64,000 bases of DNA from Butyrivibrio sp. (GTDB lineage Bacteria > Bacillota > Clostridia > Lachnospirales > Lachnospiraceae): NCBI GenBank assembly GCA_017470505.1, contig JAFUYO010000013.1, forward strand, positions 62,001-126,000. Reading direction: 5' to 3'. The translations under genes were made by a program, and so were the position numbers. Each line of letters begins with the position of its first letter. Positions within the stretch are counted from its first letter, which is position 1. Below are positions 25,487 through 34,402 of this stretch, in pieces. The notes beneath the pieces are model-generated. The model was given only the letters and a program-made list of their open reading frames with translations, made no database searches and was not told where the DNA came from.

Positions 25487-26896
25487 TTATTTTTTGGTAT
25501 TCAGTTCATTTTTCTGAAGCCACTGTCTGTACCCCGCAGGAACTGAGGTAAAATGAAGAAGACACCCGTCCTCTGACTTCTCGATCACCTTGCAGTATAG
25601 TCTTCCACCGGCGTCGATCTGAATGTTGTCGTAGACCTCTATCCCGGCAGCCGTATCCATTATAGCCATATCCTCGGCAAGCGACGTGATGCCGCCGTAG
25701 TAGGCCTTCTCCTCTCCGTGCTTGCCCTCCACCCTGTAGAAGGTGACAGGGACTATGTGATCCAGTTTGTTAGGTTTGGCGCTCTTTACATCAACAGTGA
25801 GATTGTATGGCGCCCCTATGCCGATAACCTGCGTAAGGAGCATCTCTTTGGCAACTCCCTTGGGAAATACCACGATCTCTTTTGCCACGTTTATGTCTGT
25901 CCTGACAGAGTCTCTGGTGCTCTGCGATATCAGTATCTGACCGTTTATGGTGTAGCTCTCGATCCGCCCTGCAAGGTTAACATTGCTGCCGGCAACGCCG
26001 TACTTGGTCCTCTTCTCAGAGCCGATATTTCCGACGATAACTTCGCCTGTATTTATTCCGATACCCATCTCAAGGAACGGGTAGTCTTTTTCCTTGTTCC
26101 ATCTGTTGATCTCTTCCATCCTCGACTGCATGTCAATAGCCGCAGCAACCGCGTTCGAAGCGTGATTATCCGAATAAAGGGGCGCACCGAAGATAGCAAA
26201 GATGCCATCTCCCATAAATTCGATTATTGTGCCCTCTCTCTTCTGTATCGCGTCCGTCATCTCGGCGAGGTAGTGATTGAGCATGGTGATGAGATCCTCA
26301 GGGTCCATTCTCTCACTCATACCCGTAAAGCCACGAAGGTCACTCATCAGAATCGTGAGGTTCTGCTTCTTGCCGCCGAGTGCTAGACCGTCAGGGGTAT
26401 CAAGGAGCTGCTTTACTATATCGTCCGACAAAAAGCGGCCGAAGGTCTCATTCAGCAGCTTGTTGCGCATCTCCAGCTGTGCGTTCAGGGCGCGGATCCT
26501 CTCCATGCTCTTTACGGCATCCCTTAAATCCATCAGCTCCGACAGATCGCTGAAAACCGCGATTATTCCGACGCTCTCTCCCTCCTCTGTGAGGAACGAT
26601 GTGAGGATGCGCAGCTGAAGAAGTTCATCTCCTTTCCTGTAAGGGACAATGGCCTCGTGGGAGCGCGTCCTGTCGTAGATGGCATCGAGAACCGCCTGAG
26701 TGAACTCGTCCGTCCCCTCCCTGTCAAAAAAGCAGGCTGCAAACTTGTTCCCAAGAAGCTCATCCTCTCTGATCCCGAGGATGTCCGAAGCAGCAGGATT
26801 TAAAAAGAGAATTTCCCCGTCAAATCTGATGGACATAACTCCCTCAGACATATTCTGCATTATGTTCTGCCGGATTATATTTACCGAATCTGTCAT
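25487..26896 (-). CDS. PAS-domain adenylate/guanylate cyclase (class III)
   Basis: 469 residues and soluble. Residues about 5-130 form a PAS domain (MSEGVMSIRFDGEILFLNPA, DILGIREDELLG). A short helix follows, then a class III cyclase at about 165-345: ILMSDLRGFTGM carries the first metal Asp, EFMGDGIFAIFGAP the second, and GVAGSNVNLAGRIES the base/ribose region. The active site therefore looks intact. A C-terminal region of about 110 residues has no recognised family. Substrate choice (ATP or GTP) cannot be settled by eye. The double cyclic-nucleotide-binding protein encoded just upstream is an obvious receptor. AGGAGA precedes the ATG only a few bases after a terminator. Confidence 0.9.
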   Translation of the reverse strand: MTDSVNIIRQNIMQNMSEGVMSIRFDGEILFLNPAASDILGIREDELLGNKFAACFFDREGTDEFTQAVLDAIYDRTRSHEAIVPYRKGDELLQLRILTSFLTEEGESVGIIAVFSDLSELMDLRDAVKSMERIRALNAQLEMRNKLLNETFGRFLSDDIVKQLLDTPDGLALGGKKQNLTILMSDLRGFTGMSERMDPEDLITMLNHYLAEMTDAIQKREGTIIEFMGDGIFAIFGAPLYSDNHASNAVAAAIDMQSRMEEINRWNKEKDYPFLEMGIGINTGEVIVGNIGSEKRTKYGVAGSNVNLAGRIESYTINGQILISQSTRDSVRTDINVAKEIVVFPKGVAKEMLLTQVIGIGAPYNLTVDVKSAKPNKLDHIVPVTFYRVEGKHGEEKAYYGGITSLAEDMAIMDTAAGIEVYDNIQIDAGGRLYCKVIEKSEDGCLLHFTSVPAGYRQWLQKNELNTKK

Positions 26897-26910
26897 GTTA
26901 TCTCCTAAGT

Positions 26911-26940
26911 AAAAAAGCCCGCTCTTATAAAAGAGCGGGC
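26911..26940 (-). terminator. intrinsic terminator between cNMP-binding gene and cyclase gene
   Basis: On the minus strand GCCCGCTCTT pairs perfectly with AAGAGCGGGC around a four-base loop and is followed by TTTTTT. It ends 15 bases before the cyclase ATG, leaving room only for the cyclase ribosome site. Confidence 0.9.
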
Positions 26941-26953
26941 ACGCGCGCGGCTA

Positions 26954-27922
26954 TTATTCGCCGTAGTAAACTTCTTTATATTCCTGTGCCTTCTTTTTGA
27001 GCTCATCGCTGACCGAATTTTTGAGTTCAGCCTCTGCGGCGTCATAGATCATCTTGCAGGCATTGGTATACTCATATGTTAGTCTCCTGATCCTGAAGGA
27101 CAAGTGTTTGATGACCATCTCAATCTTGGCAGGGTTCTTCTCGAAGAGCTCCTCAAAGTCATCGAGGTAGATGCTCTCAACCATCGTTCCATCCTCAAGA
27201 ACAACTGCTGTTGCTGACCTGGGCTCGTTACCGAGCATTCCGATCTCACCGAAGAACTTGTCTGCGTAGAGCGTTGTGAGGCACTTCTCATCGGCTGTTC
27301 CGTAACCGGTATAGATCCCGACCGAACCGAAGTGGATGTCGTACATGCATTTTCCGGGCTCGCCCTCTCTGAAGATAATCGTTCCCCTGTCGTACTTCTC
27401 AACCTTCTTGGCATATCCGTCGCCGTGGGATAAATCCTGTGACTCTCTCAAATATTCAGCGCTGGGCTGTTTGGACCTGGCGATGAGGTCATAGGCTGCG
27501 ACGAACTTCCTGATCTTGTCAGCGAGCGAAGGCTTGCGCTCCTCATTTACAGGGTAGAGTTCCTTGATGGTTGCACACGCCTCACCGTACTCATTTGTAA
27601 GCCTTCCAAGTCTCTCTCCGAGCTCCTGAAGGATAAAGTTGATCTTGGTGGGTGATGACCTGAAATATTCCCTTACATCCTCGATGAACACCTCTGTGAG
27701 AGTGGTATCCTCAAGCGCAACTGCTGTGGCGCTTCTGGGGAAAGCATCGATGAGAGCCATCTCTCCAAAGATATGTCCGGGCCTGATATCAGTGAGCTTC
27801 TGCTCTGTACTCTGTTCATAGTCCGTATAGATGCCGACGCATCCGCTGACAACCTCAAAAAAGCTGTCGCCGTTGTCGCCTTCACGGAAAATAACCTCGC
27901 CCTTGGCAAAATTCTTATTCAT
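26954..27922 (-). CDS. tandem cyclic-nucleotide-binding domain protein
   Basis: 322 residues from the ATG at 27922, chosen because AAGGCGG lies upstream; the earlier in-frame ATG (27949) has no site. Two CRP-type cNMP-binding domains occupy about residues 5-115 and 180-295, each with the phosphate-binding cassette (FGEMALIDAFPRSATAVALE and FGEIGMLGNEPRSATAVVLE). There is no helix-turn-helix and no catalytic domain, so it is a stand-alone nucleotide receptor rather than a CRP regulator. It is encoded next to the cyclase. Its output is unknown, and a protein partner is likely. Confidence 0.9.
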   Translation of the reverse strand: MNKNFAKGEVIFREGDNGDSFFEVVSGCVGIYTDYEQSTEQKLTDIRPGHIFGEMALIDAFPRSATAVALEDTTLTEVFIEDVREYFRSSPTKINFILQELGERLGRLTNEYGEACATIKELYPVNEERKPSLADKIRKFVAAYDLIARSKQPSAEYLRESQDLSHGDGYAKKVEKYDRGTIIFREGEPGKCMYDIHFGSVGIYTGYGTADEKCLTTLYADKFFGEIGMLGNEPRSATAVVLEDGTMVESIYLDDFEELFEKNPAKIEMVIKHLSFRIRRLTYEYTNACKMIYDAAEAELKNSVSDELKKKAQEYKEVYYGE

Positions 27923-28073
27923 TACGTTGTACCGCCTTTCATGTTTCATCAGTATTATTGGAAATAAACCCTATAAACAAATTGTTAATTCGAATTATAT
28001 CATAAATTCATGCCCGAAAAAACGTATTTATATCCGTTAGCAAAAAAACATTCCGCTTAATAAGTATATTTTT

Positions 28074-30827
28074 TTACTTTGCGGCAGCTCTCCTTGCTCT
28101 TCTTGCCTTCCTTCTGTAAATAACAAGATTGATGTAGCAGATAATCGCAAGTACGAAGGATACGGCTCCGCCGATTACAACTCTGAGCACCAGCTTGTTG
28201 ATATTCACAGCCTCGTAGGCAATTGCGTACTCCGAGAACTTGTCTGTCCTGAAGGTGATGGTCGTTGGATCGTTTCCGATATCCTGGAGCACATCAGCCT
28301 TGCCGTTGTGGTTTCTGATAACGAAGAACTTTCTCCCATCCTTGCGGTATTTCTCAGGGATAGGAACCACCACCTCGAGCTCTGCGTCGGTCTTCTCTAT
28401 CACTTTTGTCACGCCGTCGCTCGTCTTCATGATCGTGAAGTCAAAGTAGCTGACAGGCTTGTAGCCTACCTTCTTCTGCATGAGCTCTTTGACGCCCTCA
28501 TCAACCGTCTCAGTGTTCTCATTGATGTTCACATTGAAGGAAATAGGTGTTCCTGTGAGTACCGCGTACTTCTCGTCAGCTGAGAGGGTCTCAACGATGA
28601 CATCCTCAAAATTGATGAGTGTGGGCTTCTGGTAGTAGAGCTCCACCGCGGTCTCCTGGGTATCCTCTGCGTATCCGTTGTTAACAGTGATCCTGAGTGT
28701 ACCGTCCTCAAAGGCCTCCTTGAGCATCGGCTTTACTGCATTGTCATTAATAAGGATCCTGAGCGTCGCCTCGTCGATGTCATGCTTTGCCATAACGCTG
28801 TCTGAGTTTGAAGGAGTCTCCTCTTCAGGTACCTCTGTAGCCTCGATATAGGTGTCCTCCTCGTACTCCTCGCCCTCGAGCTGTGTTGTCTCCTCCGGGA
28901 CTATCTCATCTACTCTGTTCTGCTCGGGAAGTGCTCCCTCAGCGGCTGTGTTTCTGTTGTACTCGGTCTTTCCCGCTTCTGTTGTCTCTTTTTTGGCAGC
29001 TGTTTTGGCCGATGTATTATTGGCTGCGGTCTTACTCTGGGATGTTGCCTTTGGAGCTTCTACGGGCTTTTTCTCAAAGCTCGCGGTAATTGTGTGCCCG
29101 CCCTTTACGTTGTTGAAGGTGTAGCTTGATACCGCTCCGATATTCTTGCCGTCGACAATTACTGCCGTGATCCTGTAATCGGACTGCGGAACAATGTTGT
29201 AGGTAACGCTGCCTCCCTGGGCTACAACGTAGTCGCCGCTCGGGATAATGGATCCGCCGCCGGTTGCGATGCCCGATACGAGCTTGTAGGTCTGGGCGTC
29301 CTTCTTCATGAAGTTTGCAACTACGTTTACATCGCCCTTTATGTTGTCAATAGTGTACTTCTCATCCTTGGATACGACCTGTCCGCTGATGGTCCAGCCT
29401 GAGAACTGGTAACCGTCGTAGGCTTTGGCCTTTAATGTCACCTTTGAGCCCTTGTTGTACTTGCCTGCGCCCTCGTACTTGCCGGTATCCTGAGGATTGA
29501 CCGATACGTTGACGTTGCAGACCTCTCTCTTGAATACCGCTATGATGTCGCGGTCGCTCGTTATATTGTTGAGCTCAAGTGATGTCGCCTCAGATATTGT
29601 CTTCTTGTTCTCGACAAAGCCCTCAAATTTGTAGCCTGAGTTTGCCTTGGCCGTGATCGTCATCTTCCCGCCGTAGGCAACGGTCTTGCTCTTTGTTATC
29701 GTGCCGCCGTTCTTGTCGTTGACGCTTGTCCTGATATAGCACCCCTCTCTCGAGAACTTTGCGATCAGATTTCTGTCGCTGCTAACGTTTGAGATGCTGA
29801 AAGACTGGTATACGGATACGAGGTTTCCGCCCTCGTACCATCCGTCAAATGAAAAGTTGTTGTTGGGTGAAGCAGAAACATTTATCTTTCCGCCCGCTGC
29901 AACAGAGCCGCCGCCTGCGACAGCACCGCCCTCAGACGGGTCTGCCTTTACGCTGACAATATAGTCCACACTGCTGACAGACACGATCGCAGTGTCTGCG
30001 TATGAGGGGTCCTGCTTGGAGGTCGCAATGACTCCGAAGGCTCCTGAGCCCTCATTTGCTGCAACTGTGAGCTTACCCTTTGAATCGATTTTGGTGCCGG
30101 AACTCTGATTGCCTGTAACCGACCATGTGACTGCGTCGGAATATCCGTTTCCGCCCCTTACATCTGCATCAAACTGGTATGTCTTGCCGGCAGGAACAGT
30201 GATCTGCCCCGGATAGACCTCTACGCCCGTGATATAGGGAGCTGATTCCCTGATGGTCGCCGACAGATCAACCTTGGCAACGTGGTGTCTTCTGTAGTCG
30301 TTCTCTGAAAAGAATGTGAGGTTCGCCGTGTACTTACCTGCCTTCAGCTGGTTGTTGGGAGTTACCATAAAGGTTATGGACTCACCTGGATCCATGTAGA
30401 GGTCAGATGAGAGGCACTCAACCAAAAATGCCGTTCCTGCATCAATCTCCTCCCATGTCAGAGGGAAGGTTGTGCTGCCCACATTTACGATCGTGAACTG
30501 CTTGGGAGGAACAATATCTCCCTTGTAGATCTCACCAAAACCGATGCTGGGTGTGTAGCACATCAGGTTGTAGTCGAAGGGATCAACCTCCTCCGGCTGC
30601 TGCGGCTCAGGATTGGAATCGTAGTTTGGCTCCGTGTCAGGCTGGTTGTCATCCCATCCGCCATCCCAGTTGTCCTCGTCCCAGCCTCCGCCTTCGTCGT
30701 ACTGCTCTAATTCCATGCTCTCTTCTTCAGCATATACTCTCACTATCTGCACTGCGGACACTGTGGTCACAAAAAGGCAGCATGCGAGTATTGCAGCCAT
30801 CAGTTTCATCCAAAAATTTGTTTTCAT
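28074..30827 (-). CDS. large surface protein with InlB-type repeats and C-terminal membrane anchor
   Basis: 917 residues from the ATG at 30827, favoured by GAGGAG 8 bases upstream. A signal peptide ends near VTTVSA, then an acidic Asp/Trp/Pro-rich linker, an immunoglobulin-like choice-of-anchor domain (about 85-200), a Big-type Ig domain (about 205-290) and four InlB B-repeat/Flg_new-type units (about 295-590; each ends near IIAVFKRE or VVANFMKK). A Thr/Glu-rich disordered stretch, a beta-rich domain and one C-terminal membrane helix with a basic tail (RRKARRARRAAAK) follow. No LPXTG motif is present. An adhesin or envelope scaffold role is likely. Confidence 0.8.
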   Translation of the reverse strand: MKTNFWMKLMAAILACCLFVTTVSAVQIVRVYAEEESMELEQYDEGGGWDEDNWDGGWDDNQPDTEPNYDSNPEPQQPEEVDPFDYNLMCYTPSIGFGEIYKGDIVPPKQFTIVNVGSTTFPLTWEEIDAGTAFLVECLSSDLYMDPGESITFMVTPNNQLKAGKYTANLTFFSENDYRRHHVAKVDLSATIRESAPYITGVEVYPGQITVPAGKTYQFDADVRGGNGYSDAVTWSVTGNQSSGTKIDSKGKLTVAANEGSGAFGVIATSKQDPSYADTAIVSVSSVDYIVSVKADPSEGGAVAGGGSVAAGGKINVSASPNNNFSFDGWYEGGNLVSVYQSFSISNVSSDRNLIAKFSREGCYIRTSVNDKNGGTITKSKTVAYGGKMTITAKANSGYKFEGFVENKKTISEATSLELNNITSDRDIIAVFKREVCNVNVSVNPQDTGKYEGAGKYNKGSKVTLKAKAYDGYQFSGWTISGQVVSKDEKYTIDNIKGDVNVVANFMKKDAQTYKLVSGIATGGGSIIPSGDYVVAQGGSVTYNIVPQSDYRITAVIVDGKNIGAVSSYTFNNVKGGHTITASFEKKPVEAPKATSQSKTAANNTSAKTAAKKETTEAGKTEYNRNTAAEGALPEQNRVDEIVPEETTQLEGEEYEEDTYIEATEVPEEETPSNSDSVMAKHDIDEATLRILINDNAVKPMLKEAFEDGTLRITVNNGYAEDTQETAVELYYQKPTLINFEDVIVETLSADEKYAVLTGTPISFNVNINENTETVDEGVKELMQKKVGYKPVSYFDFTIMKTSDGVTKVIEKTDAELEVVVPIPEKYRKDGRKFFVIRNHNGKADVLQDIGNDPTTITFRTDKFSEYAIAYEAVNINKLVLRVVIGGAVSFVLAIICYINLVIYRRKARRARRAAAK

Positions 30828-30931
30828 ATTCTCTACTCCTCTCATTTATCGCGATTTGTAATCAGATTTCATTCGCGTATTTTTACAATATCATTTATCA
30901 ATGCTGAGTTGTTTAAGTTTAAGAAATTTTA

Positions 30932-30960
30932 ATTATTTTTCAGCAAATGAAAGATATAAT
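30932..30960 (+). promoter_or_regulatory. candidate promoter for the plus-strand membrane protein
   Basis: A perfect TATAAT at 30955-30960 with only a weak -35 (attatt) 17 bases upstream. Transcription from it would begin after the first in-frame ATG at 30947, supporting the downstream start at 30998. Confidence 0.35.
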
Positions 30961-30997
30961 AATATATACGAACAATTCCCTGAAAGGGCATCACAAA

Positions 30998-31768
30998 ATG
31001 TATATAAACGTAAAAAAACATATCCTGTCAAACTCAATCCTGATGGTTGCGGTCGTGAAGATAATCGCAGCCCTGTTGGAGGGCGCATCAAGGGTCCTTC
31101 TGCAGAAATCATCCTCCGCAACTCCCGATATGCTCGACATATATCTCTGGCGGATACAGCTCGTACTGTCCGCGGCGCAGATAATAGTCACTGCCCTGAT
31201 ATTCTATACCTCCTGGAAGAGGCTCTACCACTACATGACGCTTGTTCCCGCCGAGGACCAGGCTATGATGGGTGAACTGCAGAAGGAGTTTCTTGGCAAA
31301 AAGAACGCATCCCTCTCCGTGTCGAGTGTGAACAGGCTGCTGCAGCTGTGGGCCGTGATATTCGTCGGAGCCGAGCTCATCTACGACTTCACCTCCATAA
31401 TGTACAGGCGCTTCATCGCGGTGCTGATGGATGCCCTCTCTGCCGGCACCGGCACAGGCATGTCCGACGGAACCTTCGTCATGCTCTACAACATGACTCA
31501 CGGCTTTAAGTACTTGGAGATCCTGGCTGCCATACTGCTTGGCGTTGTCATGACAGGGATTTTCCTTAGTGACCGCTATATGAAGATAGCGTCCCTCCTG
31601 ATACTCGCCCTCTTCCTGATATCGTTCGCAGTCCTTCAGATGCAGACCGTAAACCTCATGGGGCGCGAGGTCGGCATCGTCTGGACATCTATAATCTACC
31701 ACTTCACGGAGACTGTGGGACTCGTCGTCCTCTCCCAGTACCTTGCAAGAGCCTACAAGGGGCTGTAA
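30998..31768 (+). CDS. multi-pass membrane protein of unknown function
   Basis: 256 residues, the only convincing plus-strand gene here. The ATG at 30998 is chosen over 30947 because GAAAGGG lies 9 bases upstream and the earlier ATG overlaps the -10 box. About six membrane helices are visible (ILMVAVVKIIAALLEGA, LVLSAAQIIVTALIFYTSW, LLQLWAVIFVGAELIY, LEILAAILLGVVMTGIFL, IASLLILALFLISFAVL and a C-terminal one). There are no catalytic or transport signatures I recognise. It is divergent from the large surface protein gene and ends in a strong hairpin pair. Confidence 0.75.
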   Translation: MYINVKKHILSNSILMVAVVKIIAALLEGASRVLLQKSSSATPDMLDIYLWRIQLVLSAAQIIVTALIFYTSWKRLYHYMTLVPAEDQAMMGELQKEFLGKKNASLSVSSVNRLLQLWAVIFVGAELIYDFTSIMYRRFIAVLMDALSAGTGTGMSDGTFVMLYNMTHGFKYLEILAAILLGVVMTGIFLSDRYMKIASLLILALFLISFAVLQMQTVNLMGREVGIVWTSIIYHFTETVGLVVLSQYLARAYKGL

Positions 31769-31777
31769 CAGACAGAT

Positions 31778-31809
31778 GCCTGGCATATGTGCATTTGCAC
31801 CTGCCAGGC
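31778..31809 (+). other. strong two-part hairpin after the plus-strand gene
   Basis: GCCTGGCA pairs with TGCCAGGC, and an inner GTGCA pairs with TGCAC. There is no T-run on either strand, so it is not a standard terminator. It lies 10 bases after the stop and could protect the 3' end of the transcript. Confidence 0.6.
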
Positions 31810-31834
31810 TCACAACCGTATCATAACTAAAAAT

Positions 31835-31871
31835 GCCGCTCATTCATCGAACGTGAACGAGCGGCGTTTTT
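31835..31871. terminator. bidirectional terminator between convergent genes
   Basis: GCCGCTC pairs with GAGCGGC (with an inner TTC/GAA), flanked by an A-run on the left and TTTTT on the right. It serves the plus-strand membrane gene and the minus-strand STAS gene, which ends 5 bases further on. Confidence 0.85.
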
Positions 31872-31875
31872 ATTC

Positions 31876-32172
31876 TTATTCAATTGTCAGGATGTCCACA
31901 AAGCCTGTAACTTCGAAGATCTCGTTGATCTCCTCGTTGACCTCTTTGATGACCATGCTGCCCTGCTTGTTCATGATCTTCTGTGCTGACAGAAGTACAC
32001 GAAGCCCTGCTGATGAGATGTACTCGAGCTTTCCAAAGTCAAAGGTGAGTTTGGTAACACCGTCAAGTGCGCTCTTAAGTTCCTCGTCGAGCATGGGAGC
32101 TGTTGTTGTATCAAGTCTTCCCTCAAGAGCAATTGTGAGTTCGCTTCCGTTTGTTGTCTTGTTGATTGTCAT
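31876..32172 (-). CDS. STAS-domain anti-sigma factor antagonist
   Basis: 98 residues, the full length of a single STAS domain. IALEGRLDTTTAPMLDEEL and LEYISSAGLRVLLSAQK are the family hallmarks; a Ser in the YISSAG motif is the expected phosphorylation site. Unphosphorylated antagonists bind anti-sigma kinases and free sigma factors, and SpoIIE-type phosphatases reactivate them. It lies 24 bases after the tandem GHKL-like gene, suggesting a dedicated pair, and ends at a terminator. Confidence 0.92.
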   Translation of the reverse strand: MTINKTTNGSELTIALEGRLDTTTAPMLDEELKSALDGVTKLTFDFGKLEYISSAGLRVLLSAQKIMNKQGSMVIKEVNEEINEIFEVTGFVDILTIE

Positions 32173-32196
32173 TTTTTCGTCCTCTCTGAAATCTGT

Positions 32197-33405
32197 TTAT
32201 TTGATGTCGCATACTATTGTCATATCGAGTCTGTCGCCTTTGACTCCTACGATAACGTCCTTGGCAAGCTTTGCAACTATGGATTTTTCAAGTTCATCCC
32301 AGGCAAGTCTTGCGTCTTCGTTGGTCTCCATCTCACCCTTAAGTGAATCCCTGTACTCGTACAGTGACCACATGATGCCTGAATCAGCCATGCCCTCAAT
32401 GCCGTTGTACATTCCCATGGTACCATAGTTCACAACTCCGCCGCCATACTGCTGCTGGAGTTTCATGACATTGTTGTAATTGAGAAATCCGTTCTCGATG
32501 ATGTCGCCGATCTTGCCCATGAAGCCCTTGGCAAGGGTGTTGCCCTTTCTGGATGCAACATCAAGGAGCCCTTCCTTCTTTTCCTGGTTCATCTCGGTCT
32601 TGCCCGTGACTCTTATGCAACACTCGTGTTTGTACTTCTCAAACCAGATTGCTGCGTGATAGTCTGTCGTGAGCGCCTTGAGCATTCCGAGGGTCTCTTC
32701 GAACAAGAGCTTTAAGTGGATCTGATCCTTGCGGGTAAGTTCCATATCTGCGAGCATCTCATCGACCCTTGAATATACATCATCGTTTCCTATCTTGTCG
32801 GAATCGATAAATGTGAACTGCGTGGTGATCTCGGGTTTCTTGGAGCCGATGGTCGAGAGAGCTTCCGAGAAGTCCTTGGTAACTATCATCTCAACCTTCT
32901 TTTTGTCGATGGAAACCTCGATATCGTCGGCAAGGTTCGCAACAAGTGACCTCTCCAGGTCATCCCACGCCTCCTGTGAATACTTGTCCTCGGCGCGCTT
33001 TCTCAGGATCTCCTCCTGATAGTCCCTGAGGTTCCAGGTGTTCTCCTCGAGTCCCTGCATCATAAACATTGACTTGAGCACTCCGAAGAATCCCTGCTCG
33101 GACTTGTTCTCTCCGGTCGAAGAGACAGATATCAGCTCCTCCTGGCTCTGTTTGTCCATGTGATTCTCTGAAGTCAAGTATATCTTCGCTACTCTCGATG
33201 TACCCTCAATCCAGAAATCCATGATGCCCCGGCCGATTATGGATTTGGCGAGCCTAAGGACCTCCTCTGCAAGGAGTCTGAGCCGCAGTGCATCCCTCTC
33301 TCTAAGCCTTACATCAAAGATAAATTCATCGAGCAGCTTGTTCGCGCCGTCAAGCTTGGATTCGACGTACGCGATCTTCATATGACTGGTTTCTACGTAA
33401 CGCAT
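32197..33405 (-). CDS. tandem-duplicated GHKL/anti-sigma-kinase-like protein
   Basis: 402 residues composed of two similar halves (about 10-195 and 205-402). Each half has a helix resembling the RsbW N-box region (RLRLLAEEVLRLAKSIIG; LKLLFEETLGMLKALTTD), then a charged region and a conserved end (AWDDLERSLVANLADDIEVS; AWDELEKSIVAKLAKDVIVG). The Gly-rich ATP lid and the DxGxG motif are not evident, so kinase activity is doubtful. By position next to a STAS gene it may be the anti-sigma partner or a binding adaptor. AGGAGG lies 4 bases before the ATG. I do not recognise a named family. Confidence 0.65.
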   Translation of the reverse strand: MRYVETSHMKIAYVESKLDGANKLLDEFIFDVRLRERDALRLRLLAEEVLRLAKSIIGRGIMDFWIEGTSRVAKIYLTSENHMDKQSQEELISVSSTGENKSEQGFFGVLKSMFMMQGLEENTWNLRDYQEEILRKRAEDKYSQEAWDDLERSLVANLADDIEVSIDKKKVEMIVTKDFSEALSTIGSKKPEITTQFTFIDSDKIGNDDVYSRVDEMLADMELTRKDQIHLKLLFEETLGMLKALTTDYHAAIWFEKYKHECCIRVTGKTEMNQEKKEGLLDVASRKGNTLAKGFMGKIGDIIENGFLNYNNVMKLQQQYGGGVVNYGTMGMYNGIEGMADSGIMWSLYEYRDSLKGEMETNEDARLAWDELEKSIVAKLAKDVIVGVKGDRLDMTIVCDIK

Positions 33406-33462
33406 AGCCCCTCCTCTTTTCGATTATCTTGTATTATGATAACACTTTTTTGGCTGCGATGC

Positions 33463-34383
33463 TCAAAAAAGTGCATCCTCTATGTCTTTTTTCATATCAA
33501 GTGCAGCCGCCCTGGCTGCATCTCCCACCTTGCCATCGGCAAACTGACTATATTTCTCACTTTTCCAGGCTGCGATTATGCCCCTTGAGGAGTTGACGAT
33601 GGCTCCTAGCCCGTCCCTGTCAAAAAAGCCCACAAGGTCCTTGCCCCTGCCACCCTGGGCGCCGTAACCGGGAACGAGGATGTAGGCGTGCGGCATGATG
33701 TCTCTGAGGACCTTGCCCATCTCGGGGTAAGTCGCGCCGACAACAGCTCCGACGTTGCTGTAGGAGCCGTCCATCGAAGATGCTCCCCACTTCTCGACCT
33801 GCTCGCCGACTATCTCGTACAGGGGTCTTCCGTCAATGAGTCTGTCCTGGAATTCGCCGCTTGAGGGGTTCGAAGTCTTAACAAGGACAAAGATGCCCTT
33901 GTCATGCCTGTTGCACACGTCTATGAAGGGCTTTACTCCGTCCGTTCCAAGGTAGGGGTTGACTGTCGCAAAGTCCTCATCAAACCCGGAGAAAGACTCT
34001 CCCTCAATATCTGCTGCCCCCAGGTGCCCCACCGCGTAGGACTCGGAGGTTGAGCCGATATCTCCCCTCTTTATGTCTCCTATCACTATAAGGCCCTTCT
34101 CCTTGGCGTAATCCACCGTCTTTTTGAAGGTTATAAGACCTTCTATTCCGAGTTCCTCGTACATGGCGATCTGTGGCTTCACCGCGGGGACGATATCACA
34201 GACAGAATCTATTATCTCCCTGTTGAATCTGTAAAAAGCCTCCGCCGCTCCGGCTGGAGTTCTGCCCTTTTCATCAAAGCTCTCACGCAGTATCCTCTCC
34301 GGGATGAAGGAGAGCTTGGGGTCGAGCCCCACAACTATTGGAGCCTTTGTGTTTACAATTTTGTCGATAAGTTTGGAAATCAT
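33463..34383 (-). CDS. pyrF: orotidine 5'-phosphate decarboxylase, type 2
   Basis: 306 residues, as expected for the type 2 (long) subfamily. APIVVGLDPKLSFIPERIL and the catalytic LIVIGDIKRGDIGSTS (Lys flanked by two Asp) identify it, with ILVPGYGAQGG near the phosphate site. It decarboxylates OMP to UMP in pyrimidine synthesis. No other pyr gene is in the window. It follows the response regulator by about 20 bases on the same strand and precedes the GHKL-like gene. Confidence 0.95.
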   Translation of the reverse strand: MISKLIDKIVNTKAPIVVGLDPKLSFIPERILRESFDEKGRTPAGAAEAFYRFNREIIDSVCDIVPAVKPQIAMYEELGIEGLITFKKTVDYAKEKGLIVIGDIKRGDIGSTSESYAVGHLGAADIEGESFSGFDEDFATVNPYLGTDGVKPFIDVCNRHDKGIFVLVKTSNPSSGEFQDRLIDGRPLYEIVGEQVEKWGASSMDGSYSNVGAVVGATYPEMGKVLRDIMPHAYILVPGYGAQGGRGKDLVGFFDRDGLGAIVNSSRGIIAAWKSEKYSQFADGKVGDAARAAALDMKKDIEDALF

Positions 34384-34402
34384 TGCCTGTTACCACCTTC
34401 TT

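Noticed and set aside
31778..31809. Terminator for the plus-strand gene
   Set aside because: The stem is strong but no T-run follows on either strand; the real terminator is the next hairpin at 31835-31871.
31109..31843. Minus-strand 244-codon frame opposite the membrane gene
   Set aside because: The plus-strand frame has a ribosome site, a candidate promoter and coherent membrane helices; the minus frame has none of these and runs into the terminator.
31787..32428. Plus-strand Ser-rich 213-codon frame
   Set aside because: It is antisense to the STAS and GHKL-like genes, crosses the bidirectional terminator and has a shadow-like composition.
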